Shown piece by piece: positions 1 through 8,396 of a stretch of 23,601 nucleotides of DNA; position 1 is the first letter of the stretch; each line of letters opens with the position of its first letter. The stretch lies in NCBI GenBank assembly GCA_009785045.1, contig WQXC01000007.1:1-23601 (forward strand). Reading direction: 5' to 3'. The notes below the pieces were generated by a model that was given only the letters and a program-made list of their open reading frames with translations, made no database searches and was not told where the DNA came from. Source of the DNA: Treponema sp. (GTDB lineage Bacteria > Spirochaetota > Spirochaetia > Treponematales > Breznakiellaceae). The translations under genes were made by a program, and so were the position numbers.

Positions 1-2
1 TT

Positions 3-761
3 GAACGTGAAAAATACAGCGTCCTTGCAAAAAAAACAGGTCTTGGCGAGGACGAGACAAGAGAGCTCTGCGATTATATTAAAACTCTTTCTCCTTTTCC
101 GGGCCGCGCATTCGCATCAATTTCAAATAAGGTGCGTTATGTTGTGCCGGATATTAAGGTTGTAAGGGACAATAATGAGTTTACCATCAATCTGAACGAC
201 GAGGCTTTTCCGGTTCTTGGTATAAATGCAAACTTTGAAAAGTTCGGCGACAGCAAAGATCAGGCAGCGCGTGATTTTGCGCGGGAAAATATCAGAGAAG
301 CGCGGCTGTTCATAAATCATCTGAGCCAGCGCAGTCAGACATTAATCCGGGTTGCAAATGCAATTCTGGAGTTTCAGCGATCATTTTTTATTAACGGTCC
401 AAAATATCTTTCTCCGCTTACGCTAGGCGACATTGCAAGAGAGCTTGATATTCACGAAACAACGGTCTCACGCACCGCAAACGGCAAATATATGCAAACC
501 GAGTGGGGTATCTTTGAAATTCGATACTTTTTTACGAATTCCATAAGCGGAGCAGGGTCTGCAGGTTCACAATTTTCGAAAGAAAGTGTAAAAGAGATGA
601 TAAAAGAGATAATTACAGCCGAAAACCGGCTTCTTTCGGATCAGGATATTTCTGACATTTTAAACAAAAAAGGAATTGCGCTAGCACGCAGAACTGTGGC
701 AAAATATAGAGGAGAACTAGATATGGGCTCTTCATACAATCGTAGATTGTATAACCGCTAA
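3..761 (+). CDS. rpoN: RNA polymerase sigma-54 factor, 3' part (5' end outside window)
   Basis: The open frame enters from the left edge and continues to TAA at 759-761, so only about the last 252 residues are present. It begins in the core-binding region (KTLSPFPGRAF matches the conserved L-P-x-PG stretch) and passes through the helix-turn-helix (LTLGDIARELDIHETTVSRT). It ends with the RpoN box ARRTVAKYR near the C-terminus, which contacts the -24 promoter element. Sigma-54 directs RNA polymerase to -24/-12 promoters that need an AAA+ activator. The gene lies 29 bp upstream of hpf, a pairing common in bacteria. Identity is secure; the N-terminal activator-interacting region cannot be examined. 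Confidence 0.97.
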   Translation, partial: EREKYSVLAKKTGLGEDETRELCDYIKTLSPFPGRAFASISNKVRYVVPDIKVVRDNNEFTINLNDEAFPVLGINANFEKFGDSKDQAARDFARENIREARLFINHLSQRSQTLIRVANAILEFQRSFFINGPKYLSPLTLGDIARELDIHETTVSRTANGKYMQTEWGIFEIRYFFTNSISGAGSAGSQFSKESVKEMIKEIITAENRLLSDQDISDILNKKGIALARRTVAKYRGELDMGSSYNRRLYNR

Positions 762-790
762 GAGACGGAAACAAATTCAGGAGGATTACA

Positions 791-1081
791 ATGAACTTAG
801 ACATTAAAGCAGTACATATTTCGCTGCACGATGACGCAAGGGAGTATCTAAATAAAAAAATTGAGAGGCTGCGGAATGCCGAAGGCATGATTGTAGACTT
901 GTTAATTACAATAAAAAAAGAAAAAGATTTTAATGTCGATGCCACGGTTAACTTCCGCTGGGGAGTTTCTGTCCATGTCGCGGAGGGAGACTTTGAACTT
1001 ACAAAAGCCATCGATAAATTAATGGATAAACTTGAAGCAAAGATAACTAAAGAAAAAGAAAAGGTAAAGGAAAAACGGTAG
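791..1081 (+). CDS. hpf: Ribosome hibernation promoting factor, short form
   Basis: This 96-residue protein has the HPF/YfiA fold signature: an N-terminal strand (MNLDIKAVHISLHDDAREYL), a long helix, a basic central strand and a lysine-rich helical tail. Family members bind the 30S subunit in the mRNA/tRNA channel and inactivate ribosomes in stationary phase. The length fits the short class without the C-terminal dimerisation domain. A strong Shine-Dalgarno AGGAGG at 779-784 fixes the ATG start. It follows rpoN in the same direction and precedes an M24 peptidase by 5 bp, so the three are probably cotranscribed. Confidence 0.93.
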   Translation: MNLDIKAVHISLHDDAREYLNKKIERLRNAEGMIVDLLITIKKEKDFNVDATVNFRWGVSVHVAEGDFELTKAIDKLMDKLEAKITKEKEKVKEKR

Positions 1082-1086
1082 GCTCC

Positions 1087-2232
1087 TTGGCAAAAAACAC
1101 CTTCGCGGACAGACTGGACAAAATATACAACTGGATGACTCAGGAGGGCATAGCTCTCATGATGCTGGAAGACACAGAGACAAGGCGGGATCAAAATATC
1201 CGCTGGCTTTGCGGTCATCCCGGCGATGCGCTGCTTTTTCTTTCGCCGGAAAAAACACCAGGCTCCGGCGGAAAGGCAATCCTTGCCGCATGGGACATCA
1301 ATTTGGCAAAATTGTACGCTTCGCAAACCGGCGTGATGATTGCTTCCTACAATGATTTTGACCGCAAGCCTGTTAAAGCAATCGCCGCAGTTGCACAAAA
1401 ACTCGGCGTTCCATTAGGTTCAAAAATAGAAATACCTTCAGTTACACCCTACCCTGTCTTTCTGGATTATGTCGGTGAATTAACTGACTTTGATATTCTT
1501 TGCCGCGAAAACGGCGCTGCTCTGGAAATGAGAAGACTGCGCGCAATTAAAGACGAAGAAGAAATAATAATTACAAAAAAAGCCGCCGGTATTACTAACG
1601 AATTAATTGACTCACTGGAAAAAAACGTAAAATCCGGGAAAATAAAAACAGAGGCAGATGCGGCATTATTCATAGAAGTTGAATCGCGCCGGCAAGGATG
1701 CGAAGGAACCAGCTTCGGCACTCTTGCTGCAGGTCCGGACAGAAGTTTTGCAATTCATGCCTTCCCCGGCTGGACCGTTGCGCCTTTCGGCACACAGGGA
1801 CTTTCGATTCTTGATTTTGGCGTTAAACTGGGCGGATACTGCACCGATGTAACCCTCACCTTTGTCCGTGATCTGGATCCCAAACAGGAAAAACTGGTAA
1901 ACCTTGTAGAGAAAGCCGCAAAGCTTGCTGTCTCAATGGCGCATAACGGAACACGGACAAAGGACATTGCCGCGGCAGTGGACGCGCTTTTTTCCAAATC
2001 AAAAAAGAAGATGCCCCATGGGCTTGGACACGGCGTCGGCCTTCAGGAACATGAATACCCCTTAATCAGGAATTCAAGCGAAAACGAGTGGGTATTGGAA
2101 CCAGGAATGATTTTTACAATAGAACCCGGCCTTTACGACCCCCTATTGGGAGGCTGCCGGCTTGAAAACGACATATTAATTACCGAAACCGGACATGAGA
2201 TATTAACAACCGCCCGCATTATACGGCTCTAG
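1087..2232 (+). CDS. M24-family metallopeptidase (Xaa-Pro aminopeptidase-like)
   Basis: The 381-residue product has a creatinase-type N-terminal domain (about 1-150) and a pita-bread M24 catalytic domain. All five expected metal ligands are visible: D243 in ILDFGVK, D254 in CTDVTLTF, H315 in GLGHGVGL, E346 in TIEPGLY and E360 in CRLENDI. H224 (FAIHAFPG) matches the conserved substrate-side histidine. Such enzymes remove an N-terminal residue next to proline in the cytoplasm. The start is TTG with only a weak ribosome site, 5 bp after hpf; an ATG at 1135 is a less likely alternative because it removes conserved N-terminal sequence. Exact specificity within M24 cannot be told from sequence. Confidence 0.88.
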   Translation: MAKNTFADRLDKIYNWMTQEGIALMMLEDTETRRDQNIRWLCGHPGDALLFLSPEKTPGSGGKAILAAWDINLAKLYASQTGVMIASYNDFDRKPVKAIAAVAQKLGVPLGSKIEIPSVTPYPVFLDYVGELTDFDILCRENGAALEMRRLRAIKDEEEIIITKKAAGITNELIDSLEKNVKSGKIKTEADAALFIEVESRRQGCEGTSFGTLAAGPDRSFAIHAFPGWTVAPFGTQGLSILDFGVKLGGYCTDVTLTFVRDLDPKQEKLVNLVEKAAKLAVSMAHNGTRTKDIAAAVDALFSKSKKKMPHGLGHGVGLQEHEYPLIRNSSENEWVLEPGMIFTIEPGLYDPLLGGCRLENDILITETGHEILTTARIIRL

Positions 2233-2268
2233 AACAATTTTCCAAAACACGCTATTCTTAAGATAATT

Positions 2269-3501
2269 ATGAAAGTTTGGGTAAAATTATTAATCGGCTC
2301 CTTTTTGGGAATGGTAATTGGCTTTCTCCTGCCAAACAACGAGAGCGTTTTTGCGGCTCTTTCCTGGCTTGAAAGACTTGCTCTTGGCGTTGGAAGATAC
2401 GCGGTCATCCCTGTTTTGGTATTTTCACTTACAGTTGCAGTGTACGAACTCCGCATGGATGAGCAGTTCTGGCCAATGGTTCTAAAAAACTTCATTTTCA
2501 TTGTCGCAGCATCTGCTTTTGTTATTTTTTCCGGCATTGTAGTAACAATAATATTTTCGCCCGGCAGAATCCCCATAGAAACAGTAGAACAGCTTGAAGT
2601 ACTGGGATTAAGTATCGGGGATAATATACTCGATATATTCCCGCCAAATATGTTCAGCGTGCTTGCAACCGGAGGAATATACCTTTTTCCAGCATGTGTA
2701 TTTGCATTCTTCCTTGGCATGGGATTAAATTACGACAGAAATTATTCCAAACCGGTAATCTCGCTGGTAGATTCGCTTTCCCGTATTTTCTACCACATTG
2801 CTTCTTTCTTTTCAGAAATCCTCGGATTCATACTGATAGTTCTTGCAGCGTTCTGGGCAGTTCGTTTCGGCGACATATTGCAGGCAAAAGTATACAGGGA
2901 TTTAATCATTCTTCTTGGAGTATTCAGTATAATTTTATGTTTTGGCATCATGCCTCTTTTCCTTTATTTATTAAAGCCAAAAACAAACCCTTGGCGCGTA
3001 CTGTACGGTTTTCTGGGTCCGGCAATAACCGCTTTTTTCTCCGGAGATGTTAATTTTTCCATTCCGGTTCTTCAGCGCCATTCAAAAGAAAACTTCGGCG
3101 TAAGGCGGCGTTCAAGCGCATTGTCTCTTACATTGTTTGCAACCTTCTGCAGGTGCGGCAGCGCAATGGTCGCAGCGTCAGCATTCATCGTAATAATAAA
3201 ATCATATTCGTATCTAAGAATCGGTACGCTCGATTTATTTACAATCGGCTTATTCGCCTTTGCAATTTCTTTTGTTCTTGCGCGCCATCCCGGCGACGGA
3301 GCATTCATCGCTCTTGCGGCTCTTTGCCTTACGTACGGCAACGGCGAATACCGCGCAGGTTACCTGATCTTAAAGCCAATGGCTTTTTATCTTGTAGCAG
3401 TAGGCACATTTATAGACGTAATGCTTAATGCCTTTGGCACCTATGTAATAGCCAGAATGAACGGCTTTATAGAGGAAAAAAACCTGGTGCACTTTATATA
3501 A
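2269..3501 (+). CDS. Divergent SDF-family (dicarboxylate/amino acid:cation symporter) membrane protein
   Basis: This 410-residue, very hydrophobic protein has about eight membrane segments and the overall order of glutamate-transporter homologues (SDF/DAACS family). These include an N-terminal LIGSFLGMVIGFLLP segment and an HP1-like stretch before a long amphipathic loop (IPVLQRHSKENFGV). A TM7-like helix and an HP2-like GDGAFIALAAL stretch follow. The usual TM7 NMDGT motif is not seen; CRCGS stands at that place. Substrate and ion coupling are therefore unclear, although inner-membrane transport is the likely role. The ATG lacks an obvious ribosome site. It lies 36 bp after the M24 gene and before rsmG. 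Confidence 0.75.
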   Translation: MKVWVKLLIGSFLGMVIGFLLPNNESVFAALSWLERLALGVGRYAVIPVLVFSLTVAVYELRMDEQFWPMVLKNFIFIVAASAFVIFSGIVVTIIFSPGRIPIETVEQLEVLGLSIGDNILDIFPPNMFSVLATGGIYLFPACVFAFFLGMGLNYDRNYSKPVISLVDSLSRIFYHIASFFSEILGFILIVLAAFWAVRFGDILQAKVYRDLIILLGVFSIILCFGIMPLFLYLLKPKTNPWRVLYGFLGPAITAFFSGDVNFSIPVLQRHSKENFGVRRRSSALSLTLFATFCRCGSAMVAASAFIVIIKSYSYLRIGTLDLFTIGLFAFAISFVLARHPGDGAFIALAALCLTYGNGEYRAGYLILKPMAFYLVAVGTFIDVMLNAFGTYVIARMNGFIEEKNLVHFI

Positions 3502-3556
3502 AAAAACACCTCTCACACAGGTACACAAGCACAGTAAATGCTAAGGAAGAATTGGA

Positions 3557-4243
3557 GTGAAGGATCTAATAGCGCAAGGTATCGCTATTCTTTGTAAAAA
3601 CGATAATGATATTAACCGTATAATCGATTCGCGCCGTGATATTATTATTTCTTTACTTGAACGCTACATAAACGAAATAGAAACATTTAACCCTGCATAC
3701 GGTCTTGTCGGAACAACAGACACAAATGAACTGATAATAAAACATATACTGGATTCCCTCGCGCCGCTGGGTATAATAACCCGTCTCCTTAATCAGTGTG
3801 ATACTCTCCCGCGTTTACAGCTCGCCGATGCAGGTTCCGGCGCAGGACTGCCAGGTATTCCGCTGGCAATTGCCCTTTCAAACTGCGATTTTACACTGAT
3901 AGAAAGAATGGGACGCAGAGCCGGTTTTTTACTGAACACAAAAGCTGTACTGGCTTTGACAAATATTAATATAGAAGAAAATGAGCTGGAAAAAACCAGA
4001 GACAGCCGCTTTAAATTAATCACTTTTCGCGCATTTAAACCACTGGAACCCAAATTATTAAAAGCGCTTTTCCGTGTTTGTGAGCCTGACGGCATTATTG
4101 CCGCTTACAAAGGCAAGCGTGAAAAAATAGAAGAAGAAATTGCTCCGCTGGAAAAGCACTGCGGCAAATGGGAAGCGCTGCCCTGCCCCGTACCGTTCCT
4201 GGACGAGGAAAGGCATCTATTGGTTATAAAGCCAAAAACATGA
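3557..4243 (+). CDS. rsmG: 16S rRNA (guanine-N7) methyltransferase RsmG
   Basis: The 228-residue product is of normal RsmG (GidB) length. The SAM-binding loop is clear at residues 91-100 (DAGSGAGLPG), followed by IPLAIAL and the conserved ERMGRR at 116-121. RsmG methylates N7 of G527 in 16S rRNA. The start is GTG, supported by AAGGAAG at 3543-3549 with good spacing. It is followed within 60 bp by fliS, an arrangement that places a housekeeping rRNA enzyme inside a flagellar neighbourhood. Confidence 0.95.
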   Translation: MKDLIAQGIAILCKNDNDINRIIDSRRDIIISLLERYINEIETFNPAYGLVGTTDTNELIIKHILDSLAPLGIITRLLNQCDTLPRLQLADAGSGAGLPGIPLAIALSNCDFTLIERMGRRAGFLLNTKAVLALTNINIEENELEKTRDSRFKLITFRAFKPLEPKLLKALFRVCEPDGIIAAYKGKREKIEEEIAPLEKHCGKWEALPCPVPFLDEERHLLVIKPKT

Positions 4244-4298
4244 TATATTGGTACTAAAGTATAGTTTTAAAAATGCCGATAATTGGCTGAGGGGACTA

Positions 4299-4745
4299 AT
4301 GTCATATAAAGACGCATCATCCACATACAAAGAGACAAAAGTTAAAACTGCCGGTCAGGGGCAGCTTATCGTCATGCTGTATGACGAAGCCGTCAAACAA
4401 ATGACCATGGCGACAGAACTTCTGGAATTAAATCAAGGCGACAAAAAAGACCCCGGCAGAATAGAGATAATATCCAAAGCTATCCTAAAAACAGAAGAAA
4501 TTATAACAGAATTGATGGTTTCGCTTGATTTTGAGCAGGGCGGCGAAATATCCAAAAACCTTTTCTCCCTGTATACATGGTTTAACAGAGAACTTGTAGA
4601 ATCACATATCAGCCAGGATATAAACAGAATGCTAACGGTAAAGAACATGCTTGCCGATTTAAGAAATACATGGAGTGCAGTCGCCAATCAGAAAATGACT
4701 GAAAAACCAAATCGTGAGGCAATTGGACTAAACATTGCCGGCTAA
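4299..4745 (+). CDS. fliS: Flagellin export chaperone FliS
   Basis: The 148-residue helical protein carries the typical FliS start: a conserved tyrosine, then ETKVKTAGQGQLIVMLYDEA, then long amphipathic helices. FliS binds the disordered C-terminus of flagellin in the cytoplasm and delivers it to the flagellar type III export gate. I chose the ATG at 4299 because GAGGGG lies at 4289-4294 and the family normally begins just before the YK-E-TKV motif. An upstream in-frame TTG at 4248 adds 17 residues but has no ribosome site. The next gene, 18 bp downstream, looks like a second flagellar chaperone. Confidence 0.87.
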   Translation: MSYKDASSTYKETKVKTAGQGQLIVMLYDEAVKQMTMATELLELNQGDKKDPGRIEIISKAILKTEEIITELMVSLDFEQGGEISKNLFSLYTWFNRELVESHISQDINRMLTVKNMLADLRNTWSAVANQKMTEKPNREAIGLNIAG

Positions 4746-4763
4746 CCAGAAAAGGGAGGGATT

Positions 4764-5279
4764 ATGGCCACTTTAACAGAAGAAAGAACAACAACCAGTA
4801 TTGATTCTGCAGAGCTTGCGCAGAGGGTCGCAATTTTAAAGCGTTTTAAGACATTGCTTTCTCAGCAAAGGGAAAGGTTTCGCTCATATCTTGATTTATT
4901 GGATAAACAGCAAAACGTAATTGAATCAGGCAGCGCAGAAGATCTTTTAACTTATGTAGAAATAGAAGAAAAAATTGTCGCCGATATTTTCTCGATTCAG
5001 AAAGTAATTGATCCGCTCGAAGAAATGTACAATGCGGTTATATCGGGGCACAGTCAGTCGAATTACAATCAGGAAGAAGTTCCTGGAATCAAGGCATCGC
5101 TGGAAAAACTTAAAAGCGAAGCTGTTATGCGGTCAACCAAGAACAAAGAACTGCTTTCCAAACGCATGCTGGAACTCCGTCAGGAAATTACAACGCTGCG
5201 GAATAATCCATATGCGGCAAGCGGCAGAAGCGCATACGCTAATTCCAACAAAGCATCATTGGTGGATCTGCAAGGCTAA
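4764..5279 (+). CDS. FlgN-like flagellar export chaperone (putative)
   Basis: This 171-residue, almost wholly helical protein has heptad patterning through about residues 18-145 and a flexible Ser/Asn/Ala-rich tail. The pattern of an N-terminal helix pair with LSQQRERFRSYLDLLDKQQ and a following EDLLTYVEIEEKI segment resembles FlgN proteins, which chaperone hook-filament junction proteins FlgK and FlgL. Context supports it: fliS is 18 bp upstream and a good ribosome site (AGGGAGG) precedes the ATG. There is no catalytic motif. Another coiled-coil flagellar accessory role is possible, so the name is tentative. Confidence 0.6.
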   Translation: MATLTEERTTTSIDSAELAQRVAILKRFKTLLSQQRERFRSYLDLLDKQQNVIESGSAEDLLTYVEIEEKIVADIFSIQKVIDPLEEMYNAVISGHSQSNYNQEEVPGIKASLEKLKSEAVMRSTKNKELLSKRMLELRQEITTLRNNPYAASGRSAYANSNKASLVDLQG

Positions 5280-5286
5280 AAACAGG

Positions 5287-6150
5287 CTAAAAGCCGCGAT
5301 TGCTTAAATCCCTTATAAAATACAGATAGATCTCCGGGACATCAATTCCGGAGATTTTTCGTTTTTTACTGTCAACAATTTCTGCATGCGATATACCTGT
5401 AAATTTTGTAATGTTACCGCTCCATATCGAAGAAACTTCGCTTACAACTCCGTCATTAACTCCGCTTCTCCTTTTTATCTGCAGGAAACTGTTAAAGAAC
5501 ATAAGATCGTCAAAAGCATTTCTCATTGTAGAATAAATGCTCTGGTAAAATACATTTGGATCCATTTTTACCAGTTCGTTAAATTCGCTCATTTTTTCTG
5601 TAGTTAACTGGTAATTAACATTGTAAATATCCGGGTTTGTATCTCCCCATAATTCACCGATAACGCGCATAATGTTCTTACCCATTTTTGAATGAACAAT
5701 TTTTTTGCTGAATATTAAATCCGCCAGTTCCGAGCCGTGATGAGGCGTAGAAACCGTGGTCAGGCTTGCAACTTTATCTCCGTAATCGTACTTCCAGATT
5801 AGATAACGCGAATCTATGCCGCCTTTGGAATGAGCAATGATATTAACTTTTTCGCTCTTTGTTTCAAGCAGAATATTGTCTATCGTTGATTTAAGAATTT
5901 CTGCATTCGTTTCATAACTGCCCCACGCATCAGTATTTCCATAATAAACATTAATTCCGGGATCTTTTAATACCTTTGGAATCCTGCCCCAAAAATCAAT
6001 AATACTTCTTCTGTCGTGCGCAAAAATCCCATGAACAAGCACAACCGGATATTTAATGTTTATATTATTTGATTGATCAGACTTCTTTGGCGTATTTGCA
6101 CAACCAGCTAGAAAAATTATTAATAAAGAAACAGCCAAGATTTTTCTCAT
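5287..6150 (-). CDS. Lipase/acyl-hydrolase lipoprotein (alpha/beta hydrolase fold)
   Basis: The 287-residue product starts with a lipoprotein signal (MRKILAVSLLIIFLAGC, lipid-modified Cys17). An alpha/beta hydrolase domain follows: oxyanion-hole VVLVHGIF at 36-43, the nucleophile elbow AHSKGG with Ser108, and a PHHGSELAD segment. These features match PGAP1-like/triacylglycerol lipases, which hydrolyse ester bonds; here the enzyme would be anchored at the cell surface or in the periplasm. The elbow is A-x-S-x-G rather than G-x-S-x-G. The ATG lies only 7 nt beyond the 3' end of tRNA-Val, with no Shine-Dalgarno visible. Longer in-frame starts would lie inside the tRNA and destroy the signal peptide. 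Confidence 0.85.
   Translation of the reverse strand: MRKILAVSLLIIFLAGCANTPKKSDQSNNINIKYPVVLVHGIFAHDRRSIIDFWGRIPKVLKDPGINVYYGNTDAWGSYETNAEILKSTIDNILLETKSEKVNIIAHSKGGIDSRYLIWKYDYGDKVASLTTVSTPHHGSELADLIFSKKIVHSKMGKNIMRVIGELWGDTNPDIYNVNYQLTTEKMSEFNELVKMDPNVFYQSIYSTMRNAFDDLMFFNSFLQIKRRSGVNDGVVSEVSSIWSGNITKFTGISHAEIVDSKKRKISGIDVPEIYLYFIRDLSNRGF
5330..5359 (+). terminator. Intrinsic terminator for the fliS operon, inside the lipase 3' end
   Basis: An 8-bp perfect stem (ATCTCCGG / CCGGAGAT) with a 10-nt loop is followed by TTTT, one C, and a further T run. It lies about 50 bp after the FlgN-like stop codon and within the coding sequence of the convergent lipase gene. Confidence 0.8.
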
Positions 6151-6157
6151 AGGATAG

Positions 6158-6230
6158 TGGACGATACGGGATTCGAACCTGTGGCTTCTACCGTGTGAAG
6201 GTAGCACTCTAACCTCTGAGTTAATCGTCC
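6158..6230 (-). tRNA. tRNA-Val (CAC)
   Basis: The 73-nt gene folds as a full cloverleaf. The acceptor stem is GGACGAT / ATCGTCC, the D stem ACTC / GAGT, and the anticodon stem CTACC / GGTAG around TTCACAC, so the anticodon is CAC and reads GUG. The T arm is ACAGG TTCGAAT CCCGT with one A-C mismatch; the discriminator is A. CCA is not encoded. It lies immediately upstream of the lipase gene on the same strand. Confidence 0.95.
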
Positions 6231-6245
6231 TATAAGCCTGTTATC

Positions 6246-7238
6246 CTACTCGGCTTTTAGCGCATCATCAAAAGCAACATCCGAAGGAGAGAAATTAATA
6301 TTCTTTACGAACTCACAGGCATCTTTAGCGCCAATTTCCCTGTTCATGCCGGAATCTTCCCATTCAACCGAAAGCGGTCCCTTGTAGTTGATTGCGTTTA
6401 ACTCGCGGATAATGCTCTCAAAGTCAACGTCGCCATGACCCGGCGAACGGAAGTTCCAGCCGCGTTTGACATCGCCGAAAGCAAGAAAAGAGCCAAGGAT
6501 TCCGGACTTACCGTCCAGGGTCACTGCCACGTCTTTTACATGAACATGAAGAATATGTTTATGGAAATCACGAATAAAAAGGTGCGGAGTAATACCCTGC
6601 CAGACAAAATGGGAAGGATCAAAATTAAAACCAATAGTTTTGCGGTTTTTAAATTCCTTTAATAGCCGCTCGGCAGTGTAGTAATCAAATGCAATTCCAG
6701 TAGGATGAACTTCCAGCGCAAACTTAACGCCGTTTTTATCGAACTCGTCAAAAATTGGAGTCCAGAGTTTAATTAATTGCGCATAAGCATCACTAATCAT
6801 CTGCTCTGTGGTTGGAGGAAAGGAATACCAGTAAGCCCAAACAGGACTGCCCATAAAACCAGTAACAGTTTTTATACCCAAATTTTTTGCAGCGGCTGCA
6901 GCATACTTCATTTCCTGGATTGCCCATTTGCGGATATCTTCAGGTTTTGATGAAACATTAGAAGGCGTAAAGCTGGCAAGACGCGGGTCGGAACTGTCGC
7001 TGACACACTGACCCATTAAATGGGTGCCGATAGCAAGCGCTTTAAGACCGTGGGTTTTTAAGATATTTTTCCGTTCTTCTGCATATTTGGCATCGGTTGC
7101 CGCTTTTTTTAATTCAAGATGATCACCCCAGCAGGCAATTTCAATCCCGTCATAACCAAAGGATTTTGCTTTTTCACAAAATTTCTCGAAAGGCATGTCT
7201 GCCCACTGTCCAGAAAATAAAGTTACCGGTCTTGACAT
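6246..7238 (-). CDS. Sugar phosphate isomerase/epimerase (xylose isomerase-like TIM barrel)
   Basis: The 330-residue protein is a TIM-barrel AP-endonuclease-2/xylose isomerase-like enzyme. Expected metal-site segments occur in order: a glutamate in FALEVHPTG, Asp and His in FNFDPSHFVW, histidines in HVHVKD, and a C-terminal glutamate in LSVEWED. Relatives isomerise or epimerise sugars and inositol derivatives. The start is ATG at 7238, set by a strong AGGAGG site 10 bp upstream; a longer open frame exists but has no ribosome site. It is divergent from the aminopeptidase-like gene, sharing a 98-bp regulatory gap. The substrate is unknown. Confidence 0.85.
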   Translation of the reverse strand: MSRPVTLFSGQWADMPFEKFCEKAKSFGYDGIEIACWGDHLELKKAATDAKYAEERKNILKTHGLKALAIGTHLMGQCVSDSSDPRLASFTPSNVSSKPEDIRKWAIQEMKYAAAAAKNLGIKTVTGFMGSPVWAYWYSFPPTTEQMISDAYAQLIKLWTPIFDEFDKNGVKFALEVHPTGIAFDYYTAERLLKEFKNRKTIGFNFDPSHFVWQGITPHLFIRDFHKHILHVHVKDVAVTLDGKSGILGSFLAFGDVKRGWNFRSPGHGDVDFESIIRELNAINYKGPLSVEWEDSGMNREIGAKDACEFVKNINFSPSDVAFDDALKAE

Positions 7239-7267
7239 ATATATTCCTCCTAATTTATTAAATACCT

Positions 7268-7297
7268 TTGACGAAAGCCACTTGGCTATAATAGAAT
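7268..7297 (+). promoter_or_regulatory. Putative sigma-70 promoter for the aminopeptidase-like gene
   Basis: TTGACG and TAGAAT are separated by 18 bp, with an overlapping TATAAT at 7287-7292. A small inverted repeat (AGCCA / TGGCT, 7276-7287) lies in the spacer and could be an operator for the divergent pair. The position is right but nothing more supports it. Confidence 0.45.
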
Positions 7298-7336
7298 AAT
7301 AATAAATAAATATCAAGAGATAATCCAGGAGAGTTA

Positions 7337-8395
7337 ATGAATGCAAAAAACCGCCGGCGCCGGCAATCGATTTTACCGGTAATACTCATGACAGCGGCTC
7401 TTCCGGCTCTTTGCGGGCTTTTTTCCGGCTGTTATACCGCAACTCAGGGTTTAATAATGCTTGGTTATCTGAACCAGGCTGTTCCTCTGGAAAAAACCGG
7501 CGATGAAGCATTTATACGGCTTGTTAACGATATCCGTTTATATGCAACTAATGAACTGGGTCTTTCAGAAAGCCGCAATTACACCAAATTCGTAGAACTC
7601 GACCGGGATTATCTTGCTGCGGTGGTTTCCGCATCGGCAAAAGATTCCTTTCGACGCCATGAATGGAATTATCCAATTGTGGGGAAAATGCCGTACAAGG
7701 GGTTTTTCGACATTAAGGACGCGCGCAAAGAACGGGCAAAACTGGAGAAAAAAGACCTGGATGTCTGGATACGAAGCGTAGATGCCTTTAGTACATTGGG
7801 ATGGTTCAGAGATCCGCTTTATTCATACATGCGCCATTACTCTCCGGCGCGGCTGGCAGATCTTATTATCCACGAACTGGTTCATGCCACAGTATTCATA
7901 AAAGGACAGGTGCAGTTTAACGAAGAACTTGCTGAGTTTATAGGCAGCGAAGGAGCGCGGCTTTTTATGGAAAAGCGTTATGGCAGAGAATCCGATGAAT
8001 ACCGGGAAATGCTATTATCTTCTGAAAACAGCAATAATTACGTAACATTTATACAGGAATTAATCGCTGAACTTGATGTCCTTTATTCAGACAGCAGCAT
8101 TACCGCTGCTGAAAAACTACAAAAAAAAGAATTAATAATAAACACAGCAAAAGAACGGTTTAACAGCGAATATGAAAGCCGTTTTTCCAACGATAATTAC
8201 AGAGGTTTTCTGGAATTACCGGTTAATAATGCATACCTGGAACTTTTCCGGCTATACTATACCGACGATAATTTTTATGCAGATTTATATGAAAGTTCCG
8301 GAGAAAACCTTCCGGCGCTAATCGCAGCGGCAAAAACAATAACCAAAAAAGGCGGCAATCCCAGAACCCAGCTTGAAAATGCGCTTTTAAAATAA
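7337..8395 (+). CDS. Aminopeptidase-like zinc metalloprotease lipoprotein (COG4324 type)
   Basis: The 352-residue protein begins with a basic N-terminus and a hydrophobic segment ending in FSGC (Cys32), a lipoprotein signal. The zinc motif HELVH at 179-183 is followed by a glutamate-rich NEELAEFIG segment that can supply the third ligand. This combination, with the conserved GWFRDPLYSYM stretch just before it, matches the predicted-aminopeptidase family COG4324. The product would be tethered outside the cytoplasmic membrane. The ATG has AGGAGAG 4-10 bp upstream. Family assignment is good; peptide substrate is unknown. Confidence 0.82.
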   Translation: MNAKNRRRRQSILPVILMTAALPALCGLFSGCYTATQGLIMLGYLNQAVPLEKTGDEAFIRLVNDIRLYATNELGLSESRNYTKFVELDRDYLAAVVSASAKDSFRRHEWNYPIVGKMPYKGFFDIKDARKERAKLEKKDLDVWIRSVDAFSTLGWFRDPLYSYMRHYSPARLADLIIHELVHATVFIKGQVQFNEELAEFIGSEGARLFMEKRYGRESDEYREMLLSSENSNNYVTFIQELIAELDVLYSDSSITAAEKLQKKELIINTAKERFNSEYESRFSNDNYRGFLELPVNNAYLELFRLYYTDDNFYADLYESSGENLPALIAAAKTITKKGGNPRTQLENALLK

Positions 8396-8396
8396 A

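Noticed and set aside
613..1398. 261-residue leftward open frame opposite rpoN, hpf and the M24 gene
   Set aside because: It runs antisense to three well-supported genes, is rich in Ser/Phe/Cys runs and has no ribosome site.
2229..2720. 163-residue leftward open frame opposite the SDF transporter
   Set aside because: A shadow of the transporter frame with no domain or ribosome site.
4248..4298. Longer FliS start at TTG 4248
   Set aside because: No ribosome site, and it adds 17 residues outside the family N-terminus.
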